Counted from the stretch's first letter, positions 16,563-26,192 are shown. The stretch: 64,000 nt of DNA from Labilibaculum sp. (GCF_963664555.1 NZ_OY761461.1:4505769-4569768); one strand, 5' to 3'. Notes: generated by a model from the sequence alone, not told the origin. Numbers and translations: made by a program.

Positions 16563-18575
16563 ATGACAGAAAATAATGATCAAAATAAATCTCCTTACCA
16601 AAAAGGAAAGAATGGCAACAATATGCTTAAACCTCCAAAATTTAACGCATACTGGGTTTACGGATTAATTGCCGTAGCATTTATTGCTCTTAATCTTTTA
16701 AACATTGGCCAAAAACCGCAGGAAACCAGCTGGCAAAAGGTGAAAAATGATATGATTCGCAACTCTGATGTTGAACGAATTGTTGTGATTCGTAACCTTC
16801 TTGCAGTGAATGTTTATCTTAAACAGGAAAGTCTGGACAAATATCCAACTCTTTTCGAAAGTAATTTTGATTCTCCTTCAAAAGCAGGTCCGCATTACAC
16901 TTTCCCAATTGGTTCCATTGAGCAATTTGCAGATCAATTAGAAAGTGCTCAGGAAGGAATCTCTGATTTGAACCGGATTGAACCAGAATACACAACTCAA
17001 GAAAATTATTTCGGTGATTTTATTGGCTGGATACTTCCATTCGCTTTGATTATAGGTATCTGGTTCTATGTATTCCGCCGAATGAGTAAAGGTGCCGGTG
17101 GTGGCGGAGGAGGTGGTAACATCTTTAATGTTGGGAAATCGAAAGCCAAAGTATTCGATAAAGAATCGAATATCAATGTTAATTTTAAAGATGTTGCAGG
17201 CTTGGCAGAAGCAAAACAGGAAGTGGAAGAAATTGTTGAATTTCTTAAACATCCGCAAAGATATACCAAACTGGGAGGTAAAATCCCTAAAGGAGCTCTA
17301 CTTGTAGGACCTCCTGGAACTGGAAAAACCTTATTGGCAAAAGCCGTTGCAGGTGAAGCAAATGTTCCTTTCTTTAGCATGTCGGGTTCCGATTTTGTGG
17401 AGATGTTTGTTGGTGTTGGAGCGAGTCGTGTTCGTGATTTGTTTAAGCAGGCAAAAGAAAAATCGCCCTGTATTGTATTTATCGATGAAATTGATGCAAT
17501 TGGTAGAGCGCGTGGAAAAAATCCTAACATGGGTTCGAACGACGAGCGTGAGAATACGTTGAATCAGTTGCTAACTGAAATGGATGGTTTTGACACCAAT
17601 TCAGGTGTAATTATTTTAGCGGCAACTAACCGTGCTGATATTTTGGACCGGGCCTTGATGCGTGCCGGTCGTTTCGATCGTCAGATTCATGTTGAACTGC
17701 CTGATTTAAATGAGCGCAGAGAAATTTTTGGCGTTCACTTACGCCCTCTAAAATTAGATCCAAATCTTGATAAGGAATTTTTGGCCAAGCAAACTCCAGG
17801 ATTCTCGGGTGCTGACATAGCAAATGTGTGTAATGAATCGGCTTTGATTGCTGCCAGAAAGAAGAAAGAAATTATTGAGAAACAAGATTTTTTAGATGCA
17901 ATCGACCGTATTATTGGTGGATTGGAAAAGAAAAATAAAATCATCTCTCTACAGGAAAAAAAGACCATTGCTTATCACGAAGCTGGACATGCTACTATTT
18001 CATGGATACTGGAACATGCTCATCCATTAGTAAAAGTAACAATTGTACCACGTGGAAAAGCACTCGGTGCAGCCTGGTATTTACCAGAAGAAAGAAGCAT
18101 TACGACCAAAGAACAAATGCTTGACGAAATGTGTTCTACATTAGGTGGACGTGCCGCTGAAGAAATTACTTTTGAAAAAATCTCAACTGGTGCCCAAAAC
18201 GATTTGGAAAAGGTAACCAAGCAGGCAATGGCAATGGTTTCAATTTTTGGTATGAGTGAGAAAGTAGGAAATGTAAGCTATTACGACTCATCAGGACAAT
18301 CTGATTATGGCTTTTCAAAACCATACAGTGAGAAAACAGCTGAACTAATCGATTCTGAAGTTAAAATCTTAATCGACACAAGCTACAAAAGAGCCAAGCA
18401 GGTTCTTTTAGATAATATGTCGAAACACAAAAAACTTGCAGAATTACTTTTAGAACGTGAAGTTATTTTCAGTGAAGATTTAGAAGCAATTTTTGGCAAA
18501 CGAAAATTTGGAGAACCTCAAGGTTTGGGTGAAAAGAAAATCACTCCAACCCATGAAGTTGAAAATAACGACTAA
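16563..18575 (+). CDS. ftsH: ATP-dependent zinc metalloprotease FtsH
   Basis: A membrane-bound hexameric protease degrading misfolded and regulatory membrane proteins. 670 residues. Order: TM1 (about residues 30-50), a periplasmic domain, TM2 (about 155-170), a glycine-rich linker, AAA+ with Walker A GPPGTGKT near 244, Walker B CIVFIDEIDAIG, SRH NRADILDRALMRAGRFD, then the protease domain with zinc motif HEAGH near residue 474. The usual pore phenylalanine lies in MFVGVGASRVRD. It sits between rsfS and cdsA; a strong terminator follows. Confidence 0.97.
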   Translation: MTENNDQNKSPYQKGKNGNNMLKPPKFNAYWVYGLIAVAFIALNLLNIGQKPQETSWQKVKNDMIRNSDVERIVVIRNLLAVNVYLKQESLDKYPTLFESNFDSPSKAGPHYTFPIGSIEQFADQLESAQEGISDLNRIEPEYTTQENYFGDFIGWILPFALIIGIWFYVFRRMSKGAGGGGGGGNIFNVGKSKAKVFDKESNINVNFKDVAGLAEAKQEVEEIVEFLKHPQRYTKLGGKIPKGALLVGPPGTGKTLLAKAVAGEANVPFFSMSGSDFVEMFVGVGASRVRDLFKQAKEKSPCIVFIDEIDAIGRARGKNPNMGSNDERENTLNQLLTEMDGFDTNSGVIILAATNRADILDRALMRAGRFDRQIHVELPDLNERREIFGVHLRPLKLDPNLDKEFLAKQTPGFSGADIANVCNESALIAARKKKEIIEKQDFLDAIDRIIGGLEKKNKIISLQEKKTIAYHEAGHATISWILEHAHPLVKVTIVPRGKALGAAWYLPEERSITTKEQMLDEMCSTLGGRAAEEITFEKISTGAQNDLEKVTKQAMAMVSIFGMSEKVGNVSYYDSSGQSDYGFSKPYSEKTAELIDSEVKILIDTSYKRAKQVLLDNMSKHKKLAELLLEREVIFSEDLEAIFGKRKFGEPQGLGEKKITPTHEVENND

Positions 18576-18625
18576 AGACAATGAAAGTAAGACTGTTTTA
18601 TCAGTCATACTATTATAAATTGATT

Positions 18626-18665
18626 GCTAAATTATTGAGGGAACTCAATAATTTAGCTTTTTTTT
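18626..18665 (+). terminator. Terminator after ftsH
   Basis: Perfect 14-bp stem (GCTAAATTATTGAG / CTCAATAATTTAGC), GGAA loop and eight T. It ends the rsfS-ftsH unit, so cdsA needs its own promoter. Confidence 0.92.
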
Positions 18666-18813
18666 AATCATTTTTTTCTTATCCTCTCCAAAAAGATTCG
18701 CTTTGTATGTCCGATTGTTATAAGTGCTGAAAAAACACTATTTTTGGGATCGAATAATTACAAAAGCAAAATCTGAAGGTCAAGATCAGATTCAACTATA
18801 TAAAATATATCAA

Positions 18814-19638
18814 GTGGGGAACTTTATCAAGAGAACATTATCAGCTGCCGTTTTTGCAATTGTATTAATAGCGGGAATTACCCTTCACCCAATTGGCTTT
18901 TTAGCCGTTTTTCTTGGAATTACCCTATTAGGTACTTTTGAATTTTACAAGTTGGCAAAGAAAGCCAATAGTTCGCCACAATTTGTAACAGGTATGCTTG
19001 CTGCTGGATTTTTATTCTTAGCACTTTTTGCTGATTTGTACCTTAACATTACAAGTATCTTTCTTCTATTAACGGTAACCATTGTGCTGGTGCCCATTAT
19101 AGAATTGTACCGGAAAAAAGAAAATCCATTTGCGAATATCGCATTTACATTGTTGGGCTTACTATATGTGGCTCTTCCCTTCTCTTTGTTAAATTATATG
19201 GTTTTCCCATTTAACGATCAACAATTTCATTACGAGATCATTCTAGGTGTTTTTGTGATGATTTGGGCGAATGATACAGGAGCCTATTTAGTTGGTGTTA
19301 ATTTTGGAAAACACAGGCTGTTTGAGCGGATTTCTCCAAAAAAATCATGGGAAGGAAGTATCGGCGGTGCAATTATATCACTAGGAGTTGCTTACTTATA
19401 CTCCAATTTCTCAGACGATTTAACTACAATTGAATGGCTGTCAACCGGAATCATTGTTGTTCTTTTCGGATCAATTGGTGATTTAGTTGAATCTCTTTTC
19501 AAACGGAGCATTAACATTAAAGATTCGGGAAATATTTTGCCGGGACACGGCGGTATTCTTGACCGTTTTGATGCCATTTTACTAGTATCTCCTATGGTTT
19601 TTGTATTCTTGCAAGCAATCAAAGAATTTTTTCATTAA
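18814..19638 (+). CDS. cdsA: Phosphatidate cytidylyltransferase
   Basis: Makes CDP-diacylglycerol from phosphatidic acid and CTP. A polytopic inner-membrane protein. Seen: the family signature near the C-terminus SIGDLVESLFKRSINIKDSGNILPGHGGILDRFDA with its conserved D and K/R residues, and WANDTGAYLVG in the middle. The frame is open from a GTG at 18724, but conserved sequence begins at GNFIKRTLSAAVF, so the GTG at 18814 (275 residues) is preferred; the longer 304-residue form is possible. A near-consensus -7 box (TCGCTTTG, 18698-18705) lies upstream. It leads into psd 25 bp later. Confidence 0.92.
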   Translation: MGNFIKRTLSAAVFAIVLIAGITLHPIGFLAVFLGITLLGTFEFYKLAKKANSSPQFVTGMLAAGFLFLALFADLYLNITSIFLLLTVTIVLVPIIELYRKKENPFANIAFTLLGLLYVALPFSLLNYMVFPFNDQQFHYEIILGVFVMIWANDTGAYLVGVNFGKHRLFERISPKKSWEGSIGGAIISLGVAYLYSNFSDDLTTIEWLSTGIIVVLFGSIGDLVESLFKRSINIKDSGNILPGHGGILDRFDAILLVSPMVFVFLQAIKEFFH

Positions 19639-19663
19639 ATTTGCCAAAAATTAAATTCAAAAT

Positions 19664-20323
19664 ATGACAATTCACAAGGAAGGATTCGGAATTATCGCAG
19701 TATTTTTTATCGCTATTGCAATTCTAGATGCAATACTGTTTTTCACCATTGGTTCCGGACTTTTATTCAATATCTTCTTCGCGGCAAGCATCGTGTTTTT
19801 CTTGTTAGTTGTATCCTTTTTTAGGGTTCCTAAACGTATTCCGGTAGTTGGAGATAATTTGATTATTGCTCCTGCAGATGGAAAAGTAGTTGTGATAGAA
19901 GAAACTGAAGAATTGGAATATTTTAAAGACAGAAGACTTCAGGTTTCCATTTTCATGTCGCCTTTAAACGTTCATATTAACTGGTATCCTGTACAAGGAT
20001 TAATAAAATATTTTAGACACCACAGTGGCTTATTCTTAAAAGCATGGCTGCCTAAATCATCTACCGAAAACGAAAGAACTACAATCGTAATCGAGAAAGA
20101 TGAAAACATTACCATTTTAATGAGACAAATTGCCGGTGCTGTTGCCCGTAGAATTGTGTCTTACTCGGTAGAAGGCGAAAAAGTTGACCAATGTCAGCAA
20201 GAAGGATTCATTAAATTTGGGTCGAGAGTTGATCTTTATCTTCCCTTAGGAACAAAAATTGATGTAAAATTAAACCAACAGGTAACTGGTTCTCAAACTA
20301 TCATTGGTCGTTTCTCCGATTAA
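19664..20323 (+). CDS. psd: Phosphatidylserine decarboxylase (short form)
   Basis: Converts phosphatidylserine to phosphatidylethanolamine, using a pyruvoyl group made by self-cleavage. 219 residues, the short family. Two N-terminal membrane segments (about residues 9-30 and 33-52) are followed by APADGKVV near 69, the SIFMSPLNVHINWYPV block, and FGSRVDLYLP near 187 with the Gly-Ser cleavage site. Together with cdsA upstream and pssA at 26.2 kb, it completes the phosphatidylethanolamine route in this window. Confidence 0.93.
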   Translation: MTIHKEGFGIIAVFFIAIAILDAILFFTIGSGLLFNIFFAASIVFFLLVVSFFRVPKRIPVVGDNLIIAPADGKVVVIEETEELEYFKDRRLQVSIFMSPLNVHINWYPVQGLIKYFRHHSGLFLKAWLPKSSTENERTTIVIEKDENITILMRQIAGAVARRIVSYSVEGEKVDQCQQEGFIKFGSRVDLYLPLGTKIDVKLNQQVTGSQTIIGRFSD

Positions 20324-20417
20324 ATTAACAGTAATACATCCTCATCGCCAATAATTTTTCAGGTCTGATCTGCAAAAAGTCGTAACTTCACATTTGCGAA
20401 CTTTTAACCAAAATATC

Positions 20418-21287
20418 ATGACAAAAATTATTCGATTTATGGCTATTGCCCTAATTTGCATACAAGGCTTTGCAAGTTTCGGTCAACAGACAGATGTTCC
20501 CGCATTTCTTTGCTCAGAACTCAAATTTGTTTGGGAAAGCGACAACTCTCTTGAAGTTCCTGAATCGGCTTTTTTCGATGCTGACAATTCCTGCATATAT
20601 GTTTCGAATATCAAAGGAACACCCGGCAATCAGGATGGTAACGGATATATATCCAAGCTAAATCTAAAAGGAGAAATTACAACTCACAAATGGATTACCG
20701 GACTTGATGCTCCAAAAGGAATGGCCAAATACGGCAATTTCCTTTTTGTTAGTGATATTAATGATTTGATTGTGATTGATATCCTCAAAGGAGAAATCTG
20801 TAAAAAATATCCTGCCCCGACAGCTATTTTTCTAAATGATGTAACAGTAAATCCCAAAACCGGTACTGTTTATGTTTCTGATAATATGACCGGAAGTATT
20901 CACCGTCTAAAAAATGGAAATTTTACAGTCTGGTTAAAAGACGATCAACTGGATCATGTAAATGGCCTGACCTTTAAAGATGATTTTCTTTGTGCCGGTG
21001 TTCTCAATAAAATTCTAAAAATTGAAACAGACACTAAATCGATTAAAACTCTTACTGATAACACAGGAAGCATAGATGGATTGTTAAGTATTGATGAAAA
21101 TACCTGGGTAATATCTGATTGGGTTGGCAACGTACAAATGATCGAATCGGGAAAAGTTAAAAAACTGTTAAGCTCGGCCGAACAGCAAATAAATGCTGCT
21201 GATCTGGGCTATATTCCGGAACAAAAAATAATTTTAGTTCCCACATTTCACAACAATCGGGTAATTGCCTATCAGTTAAAAAAATAA
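20418..21287 (+). CDS. Exported SMP-30/gluconolactonase-like beta-propeller
   Basis: A 289-residue protein from the ATG at 20418, which places a signal peptide (RFMAIALICIQGFASFG) at the start; an in-frame TTG upstream adds nothing. Repeated blades of the SMP-30/NHL-like propeller kind are visible (VPESAFFDADNSCIYVSNIKG; LDAPKGMAKYGNFLFVSD; FLNDVTVNPKTGTVYVSD; GLLSIDENTWVISDW). Probably periplasmic. A lactonase-type hydrolase or a ligand-binding propeller fits; the substrate is unknown. The SDR gene begins 4 bp later, suggesting a two-gene unit. Confidence 0.78.
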   Translation: MTKIIRFMAIALICIQGFASFGQQTDVPAFLCSELKFVWESDNSLEVPESAFFDADNSCIYVSNIKGTPGNQDGNGYISKLNLKGEITTHKWITGLDAPKGMAKYGNFLFVSDINDLIVIDILKGEICKKYPAPTAIFLNDVTVNPKTGTVYVSDNMTGSIHRLKNGNFTVWLKDDQLDHVNGLTFKDDFLCAGVLNKILKIETDTKSIKTLTDNTGSIDGLLSIDENTWVISDWVGNVQMIESGKVKKLLSSAEQQINAADLGYIPEQKIILVPTFHNNRVIAYQLKK

Positions 21288-21291
21288 TTTA

Positions 21292-22068
21292 ATGGATTTA
21301 CATATTAAAAATCAACTCTTTGTGGTTTGCGGTGCCACATCAGGATTTGGGAATGCAGTATTAAAAAACTTGCTTGCCGATGGCGCTAAAGTAATTGCCA
21401 TTGCCCGCGGACAGGAAAAATTGGATGAATTGCAAAAATCCAATCCAAATCAAATAGAAAGCTTTTGTGGTGACATCACGCAATCGGAGACCATTTACCT
21501 GCTGATGAAGCAGATTGGGAACAGAAAGCTTTCTGGTGCTTTTGTGAATGCCGGTGGTCCGCCTGCTATGAAAACCCTCGAAACAAAACTTGACGATTGG
21601 GACAATGCCTACCATCAGCTTTTGCGATGGAAAGTTGAATTGACACAGGCTTTGGTTCCAATAATGATGAAAGAAAGTTACGGAAGAATGGTTTTTTTAG
21701 AAAGCTCATCGGTAAAGCAACCCATTGACAATTTGGTATTAAGCACCTCGCTGCGCCTTTCGGTTGTTGGTTTTGTAAAAACCCTTTCGCAGGAAATTGC
21801 CGAATCGGGAGTAACTCTAAACATTGTTGGCCCGGGGTATCATGAAACCCCAGCCATTAATAGATTATTAGAGAAAAAAGCCGAACAGGAAAATATCACT
21901 TCTCAGGAAGCTAAAGATAAAATTGCCTCGGGCATCAGAATGAAACGGATGGGAAATCCTGAAGATTTGGGTCAGCTGGCCACTTGGCTGCTCTCTCCTT
22001 CCTCAGGCTATATTACCGGCCAAACCATTAGTGTTGACGGCGGGCAGATTTTAGGAATACACGGATAA
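21292..22068 (+). CDS. SDR-family oxidoreductase lacking the usual Tyr-Lys pair
   Basis: 258 residues with the SDR Rossmann signature GATSGFGNAVLKNL at about 11-24, NAGGPPAMKTLETK in place of NNAG, and the C-terminal GYITGQTISVDGGQ. In the catalytic stretch the serine is present (LESSSVKQ), but the YxxxK position reads LSTSLRLSVVGF, so Tyr and Lys are both absent. This occurs in a recognised subgroup of FabG-like SDR proteins with sequences of the NLVLSNALR kind. Catalysis may use other residues. It is followed by a strong bidirectional terminator. Confidence 0.85.
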   Translation: MDLHIKNQLFVVCGATSGFGNAVLKNLLADGAKVIAIARGQEKLDELQKSNPNQIESFCGDITQSETIYLLMKQIGNRKLSGAFVNAGGPPAMKTLETKLDDWDNAYHQLLRWKVELTQALVPIMMKESYGRMVFLESSSVKQPIDNLVLSTSLRLSVVGFVKTLSQEIAESGVTLNIVGPGYHETPAINRLLEKKAEQENITSQEAKDKIASGIRMKRMGNPEDLGQLATWLLSPSSGYITGQTISVDGGQILGIHG

Positions 22069-22073
22069 ATAAC

Positions 22074-22110
22074 AACTCCCAAAGAATTGAATTCTTTGGG
22101 AGTTTGTTTT
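22074..22110. terminator. Bidirectional terminator
   Basis: Nearly uninterrupted palindrome: AACTCCCAAAGAATT pairs with AATTCTTTGGGAGTT around a single G, followed by a T run. It separates the SDR gene from the convergent DUF4349 gene. Confidence 0.88.
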
Positions 22111-22116
22111 TTGCGC

Positions 22117-22956
22117 TTATTTCTTTGCTTTTCTTCTTTTTCTAAACCTCTGTACAAAAGGGTACAATATGCCAATAACAACAGCAAATGGCCACAAGTG
22201 AATAATCCCTATTAAAAAATCAACAAAACCAGACCATCCATTGGATATTGCATGTTTAAACCGTAAAGCAAATCGGGCTTGTTTTGTAGTTCTTAATTGA
22301 ATGTCCTTTTCTTCATTTAAACGCAAACGAAGAGTACTGTATCCAACCTGATCACTCAAGTATTTTAATCGTCCTTGCGTACTTTCAATTTCTTCTTCAA
22401 TACCACGAATCTTCTCCTCTATTTCAAGAATATCCTTTACTGTTTTAGCTGATTTTAACAGATCACGGTATCTCTCCAAATACTTTAACTTACTTTCCAA
22501 TCTACTTTCCAAATCAATAAACTGGTCTGTAACGTCTCTGGCTTCAATTTCTTTAGTAGTTAGCTTGCCGTTTCCCATTTCAATATTAGCAATCAAGCTT
22601 TCAAAATTTACAGAAGGAACCCTAATTGTTAATTCGTACGACAATTCATTATAACCGTCATTGTAACTTTCATTTGCATAGTAAGCGTCATAAATCTTTA
22701 GTAAACTATCAGTCTGCTGTTTTGCTTTTTTCAGGTTGGATACCTCAACCACAATACGGCCATCTTTAATGATTTTCTTTTTATTATTTTCTACATTTTC
22801 AGGTTCGGGAAATGGTAGTAAAGAAGCATCCCCGGCCTGTCTTGTCATTGGAATCATCTCCTCTTCCATATCCATCATCATATGGCTCTCTGACTTTCGT
22901 GAGTCACATGAGCTGAATAAAAGAATAGTGAATAGGCACAACATCAACTGTCTCAT
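22117..22956 (-). CDS. DUF4349 lipoprotein
   Basis: 279 residues with a lipoprotein signal ending LFSSC at residue 16. The DUF4349 domain (about 65-225) includes IKDGRIVVEVSNLKKAKQQTDSLLK and a long coiled coil around residues 150-200 (YLERYRDLLKSAKTVKDILEIEEKIRGIEEEI). A transmembrane helix near 245-265 and a basic tail (RFRKRRKAKK) follow. Function of the family is unknown. The next gene upstream ends 33 bp away on the same strand. Confidence 0.85.
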   Translation of the reverse strand: MRQLMLCLFTILLFSSCDSRKSESHMMMDMEEEMIPMTRQAGDASLLPFPEPENVENNKKKIIKDGRIVVEVSNLKKAKQQTDSLLKIYDAYYANESYNDGYNELSYELTIRVPSVNFESLIANIEMGNGKLTTKEIEARDVTDQFIDLESRLESKLKYLERYRDLLKSAKTVKDILEIEEKIRGIEEEIESTQGRLKYLSDQVGYSTLRLRLNEEKDIQLRTTKQARFALRFKHAISNGWSGFVDFLIGIIHLWPFAVVIGILYPFVQRFRKRRKAKK

Positions 22957-22989
22957 ATATATCTCATTTTAAATTATAACACTCCCCTC

Positions 22990-23535
22990 TTATTCCCCTC
23001 TTGATTCTAAAATCTCAAAATAGCCGGAAGTATGGATGTAATTGCTTTTATCGGTCACCCAAAACTCCATTTCCTCAGCAGTTGATTTTTTTGTCTGATA
23101 CCGGGACGAATCATATTTTAATTTCTTTCGCATTTTCGGACTCAAATATTCAATGTCCATTTCCAATGCACAGGTATCTTTCTGATTTAAGATCACAAGA
23201 GGCGCTTCTTTTAATTGATCGGGATTCTCCAAATAAGAATAGTAGGCAAGCAATTTTTGAATGTTGGTATGATATTCTTCCAATTTCAACTGATCTACTT
23301 TTATTAACTTCTCACCGGATTGAGAATGAACATCCAAAAAATAGTTGTCTCCTTCTTTTATCACCTGACCATAATCAAAAGCAGAGTCATCAACATCAGC
23401 AAACAACAGATAAGTTTGTTTCTCGGCCAAATCAATGGTATCACCCACAACCGGATGAAGAATTACTACTTGTTTTTGAGCAAAAGCAGAAATACTGCCA
23501 ATTAAAAAAAGAATGCTTGCGATTAGATTTTTCAT
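22990..23535 (-). CDS. Exported hypothetical protein
   Basis: 181 residues beginning with a clean signal peptide (KNLIASILFLIGSISAFA). The remainder is acidic, with an early VVILHPVVGDTIDLAEK segment and no family I recognise. Position and strand suggest cotranscription with the DUF4349 lipoprotein 33 bp downstream. Probably a periplasmic protein. Confidence 0.65.
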   Translation of the reverse strand: MKNLIASILFLIGSISAFAQKQVVILHPVVGDTIDLAEKQTYLLFADVDDSAFDYGQVIKEGDNYFLDVHSQSGEKLIKVDQLKLEEYHTNIQKLLAYYSYLENPDQLKEAPLVILNQKDTCALEMDIEYLSPKMRKKLKYDSSRYQTKKSTAEEMEFWVTDKSNYIHTSGYFEILESRGE

Positions 23536-23959
23536 GACGCTTACTAATTTACCAAGACTACCAATTCATTAACTACATGAATCTAATCAATTTAATCTTT
23601 ATATGCACTTATAATATCTGAAATTATGATCATATACCTTTTATTTAGAATGAAACAATCTTTCAAAAAATTTCGGGATTAATCATTCCCACAAACAACA
23701 TACGGAATCCCAATACTTGCATTTTCATTTCCTTGGTCTACATTCAGATTCCCGAAAGCAACAGTTACGATCCCTTTATCAACATTCAAATTCCCGGAAG
23801 CAACATTAGAAGTGTTTTGACTTACATTTTCGCTCCCGAAAACTACAATCACATGCCCCACAGCTGCAATTCTCACTCATTCCTGCAAAATTGACAGTGT
23901 GCGCAACATGTTAGGTCAGGTAAAATCAACATCATACAATGTAGTCAGTAAAACTTATT
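23536..23959. other. Gene-poor gap with a 42-bp repeat
   Basis: No convincing gene. A minus-strand frame at 23679-23876 shows three 14-residue repeats (see the repeat entry). The rest is AT-rich without recognisable elements. Confidence 0.5.
23679..23876 (-). repeat. Three 42-bp (14-codon) repeats in a short open frame
   Basis: Read leftwards, the frame gives VVFGSENVSQNTSN, VASGNLNVDKGIVT and VAFGNLNVDQGNEN in succession, a 14-residue period that preserves protein more than DNA. The frame starts at a GTG directly after a TGA, with no ribosome-binding site and no signal peptide. It is likelier a remnant of a repeat protein than a working gene. Confidence 0.45.
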
Positions 23960-24988
23960 TTATCTTTTTTTACGAAACCACGATCGAACTTTCCTTTTCT
24001 GAATAGAAAGTTTTAGCTTGGTTATCTTAAAGTATTTATTCGTTCTTCCAGTTAATTTCTCTTTGAATGTTAAGCGTTCGGAGAGAATGAACTCATTCAG
24101 TATTTTGGAGAATTCGGGCGTGCGCAAATAACCATAGGATTTATGAGGATTGGCGACACCATTTATTTCATAGTTGTTGATCACTAAAAAATCAACAGGT
24201 TTTACGCCATATTTATTCTCAGAAAAATCATCAGCCAATTCGAAGTTTAAAGCTACTTTATCCAAAATATCAGAAAAGTTATACCAATTGTTCTTAACGC
24301 CTTCCGGCGTAATCATGAAACTATGCCCATTTAATTTTTGCCTTTGCTCTGCGGCAATTTTACTAACAACTATGGGTAAACCCAGAGGAGAACCAATGGT
24401 AATTAAAGTATGAATTTTAATTTGATCGGCTAAAAAAGTCAGAACATCAAATGCCACAATCGATCCCATTGAGTGAGCGATCAACATGATATTATCATTC
24501 TTATACTTTTCGAGTACTTTTAATAATCTCTCTCTTATCAGATCTTTTGTTTTGGCGGTGGATGCTTCGTCTACAATACTTTCTTCTTTGTAGTAAGTTT
24601 CCAGATCTTTAAAATAATTACCTAAAATACTGTCTGTAATAAAAGTATAATTTAAAGAGAAGTCTTCGTTTAGGAAGATTCGGTTTAGTTGCCGGTTCAA
24701 AAATCCAATGATCTTTTTTCTTGTATCATGATTTTCGGGCAAGAGCTCTTTGCTTGGCTTAGCATAAATTTCATCGAGATAATAAGGACTTTCTTTATCT
24801 TTTTCGAACTGATTTAACGGTTTATCGTGCAGAATATCGGCCCAATAAACCATTTCATGTTTTGGCAAATCTGTTTTGTAATTATGTTTTTTTAATCCTT
24901 CAATCATGGCACGTTCCCACCAACGTTCCAATAAATCTTTGGGTGGTTTATTGCCTAAACCATGAATTTGGATAATAACATTTGCCAT
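23960..24988 (-). CDS. Alpha/beta-hydrolase (lipase/esterase-like)
   Basis: 342 residues, no signal peptide. The oxyanion-hole strand VIIQIHGLGNKPP opens the protein and the nucleophile elbow AHSMGSIVAFD lies near residue 175, with the catalytic serine in HSMGS. An acid/His pair should follow in the C-terminal third, where VINNYEINGVANPHKSYGYL carries a plausible catalytic histidine. The long central helical insertion (about residues 60-150) is unusual. Substrate unknown. It lies 39 bp downstream of the PorV-like gene on the same strand. Confidence 0.75.
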   Translation of the reverse strand: MANVIIQIHGLGNKPPKDLLERWWERAMIEGLKKHNYKTDLPKHEMVYWADILHDKPLNQFEKDKESPYYLDEIYAKPSKELLPENHDTRKKIIGFLNRQLNRIFLNEDFSLNYTFITDSILGNYFKDLETYYKEESIVDEASTAKTKDLIRERLLKVLEKYKNDNIMLIAHSMGSIVAFDVLTFLADQIKIHTLITIGSPLGLPIVVSKIAAEQRQKLNGHSFMITPEGVKNNWYNFSDILDKVALNFELADDFSENKYGVKPVDFLVINNYEINGVANPHKSYGYLRTPEFSKILNEFILSERLTFKEKLTGRTNKYFKITKLKLSIQKRKVRSWFRKKR

Positions 24989-25027
24989 ACGTTATTGTGA
25001 TTCTATTAAAATGATTGTAAGACTTAT

Positions 25028-26092
25028 CTAATCAAAAGCATAAGATAAGGAAAACACATTGGAATATTTTGCAATTGACTGATCCCCAATATCCGTTAAG
25101 GCATAATCCAATCTAAAATTTTTATAACGAATCCCCAAACCTAAATTGGGTTGAAAAGTCCACGATTTGGTCTGATCAAAATCGGTTTCTTCCTGAAAAT
25201 TACTTACTCCAGCCCGAAGAAATATAAACTGTTTATAAGAAGCTTCCCATCCAATATGAGGATCGATACTGATTGGATCTCCCTGAATCAAAACATTTCT
25301 CTGTCCGTCGAAAGTCATATCCATATCGAGCTCCGTTAACAATGAAAATTTGTCTGAAATGGTAAATTCCCGGCTTACAGCAAGAATCAATCTTGGCAAA
25401 GTAATTTCAGTAGAATTTTCTGGTATTTCGTTACCTGTTAGTTCAAACACTTTTTCCAGATCTCCGGTTTTAAACACCCATGCATTAAAAGTGCTTGTGG
25501 CATCTCTAAGAACTGCTCCCATCCGCCATTTCCCTTTTCGGTATGTTCCTGCAATATCAAATCCAAAGCCGTAAGCCGAGGCAAAATCACCTGTGTGCCT
25601 GTAAATCAGTTTCATATTTCCACCTATGCTCAACCCTTCAATTCCGGTTTTTCTGGAATATGAAAAAAGAAATGCATAATCGGCCGCCGAGAAGGTCGTT
25701 ACCAAATCGTAGCGGATGTTTCCATCTTTGTCAATTAATTCCAGTGTATTCGGAATATCATCGACACCATAACGCAGTAAACTTAAGCCAAGCGCACTTT
25801 TCTCATTTATTTTCATGCCAAAACCCAAATAATCGTATGCTGATAAGCCTCCAAAATATTCAGCATGCATTGCCGATACATCAAATTTTGTTCTTAACTC
25901 CACTAAATTGGCCGGATTCCAATAAGACGATTCAACATCATTTTGAGAAGCAATGGTAGCATTTCCCATTCCAAAAGATCTTGCACCTACTCCAATAGAC
26001 AGGAATTCATTACTATATGTTGGAGCTGAAGTCTGGCCGAGCACTGCACCCGTAAGAAACAAGCAAATAAAAAATGCAATAATTCTGGACAT
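25028..26092 (-). CDS. PorV/PorQ-family outer-membrane protein
   Basis: 354 residues. Signal peptide (IIAFFICLFLTGAVLG), then the family start SIGVGARSFGMGNATIA and YWNPANLVEL, followed by alternating beta strands ending in an aromatic residue run (NVFSLSYAFD). This FadL-like barrel family is found across Bacteroidota. PorV and PorQ act in type 9 secretion, but many paralogues have no known role and no other T9SS gene adjoins, so assignment to secretion is tentative. Confidence 0.8.
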   Translation of the reverse strand: MSRIIAFFICLFLTGAVLGQTSAPTYSNEFLSIGVGARSFGMGNATIASQNDVESSYWNPANLVELRTKFDVSAMHAEYFGGLSAYDYLGFGMKINEKSALGLSLLRYGVDDIPNTLELIDKDGNIRYDLVTTFSAADYAFLFSYSRKTGIEGLSIGGNMKLIYRHTGDFASAYGFGFDIAGTYRKGKWRMGAVLRDATSTFNAWVFKTGDLEKVFELTGNEIPENSTEITLPRLILAVSREFTISDKFSLLTELDMDMTFDGQRNVLIQGDPISIDPHIGWEASYKQFIFLRAGVSNFQEETDFDQTKSWTFQPNLGLGIRYKNFRLDYALTDIGDQSIAKYSNVFSLSYAFD

Positions 26093-26184
26093 ATAGTTGA
26101 TTTTCTTTGACAGGTAAAAATACTATGCTTTTTTAAAACTTATGCATCGAAGCAAAAGAAATCATAAGTTTCGAAAAAATCCAT

Positions 26185-26192
26185 TATTTTTG
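26185..26192 (+). promoter_or_regulatory. Candidate -7 box for pssA
   Basis: TATTTTTG matches TAnnTTTG 26 bp before the chosen pssA ATG. No clear -33 TTTG is present. Confidence 0.4.

Noticed and set aside
17066..17530. Long minus-strand frame inside ftsH
   Set aside because: Shadow of the conserved AAA+ coding sequence, with proline and serine runs typical of antisense frames.
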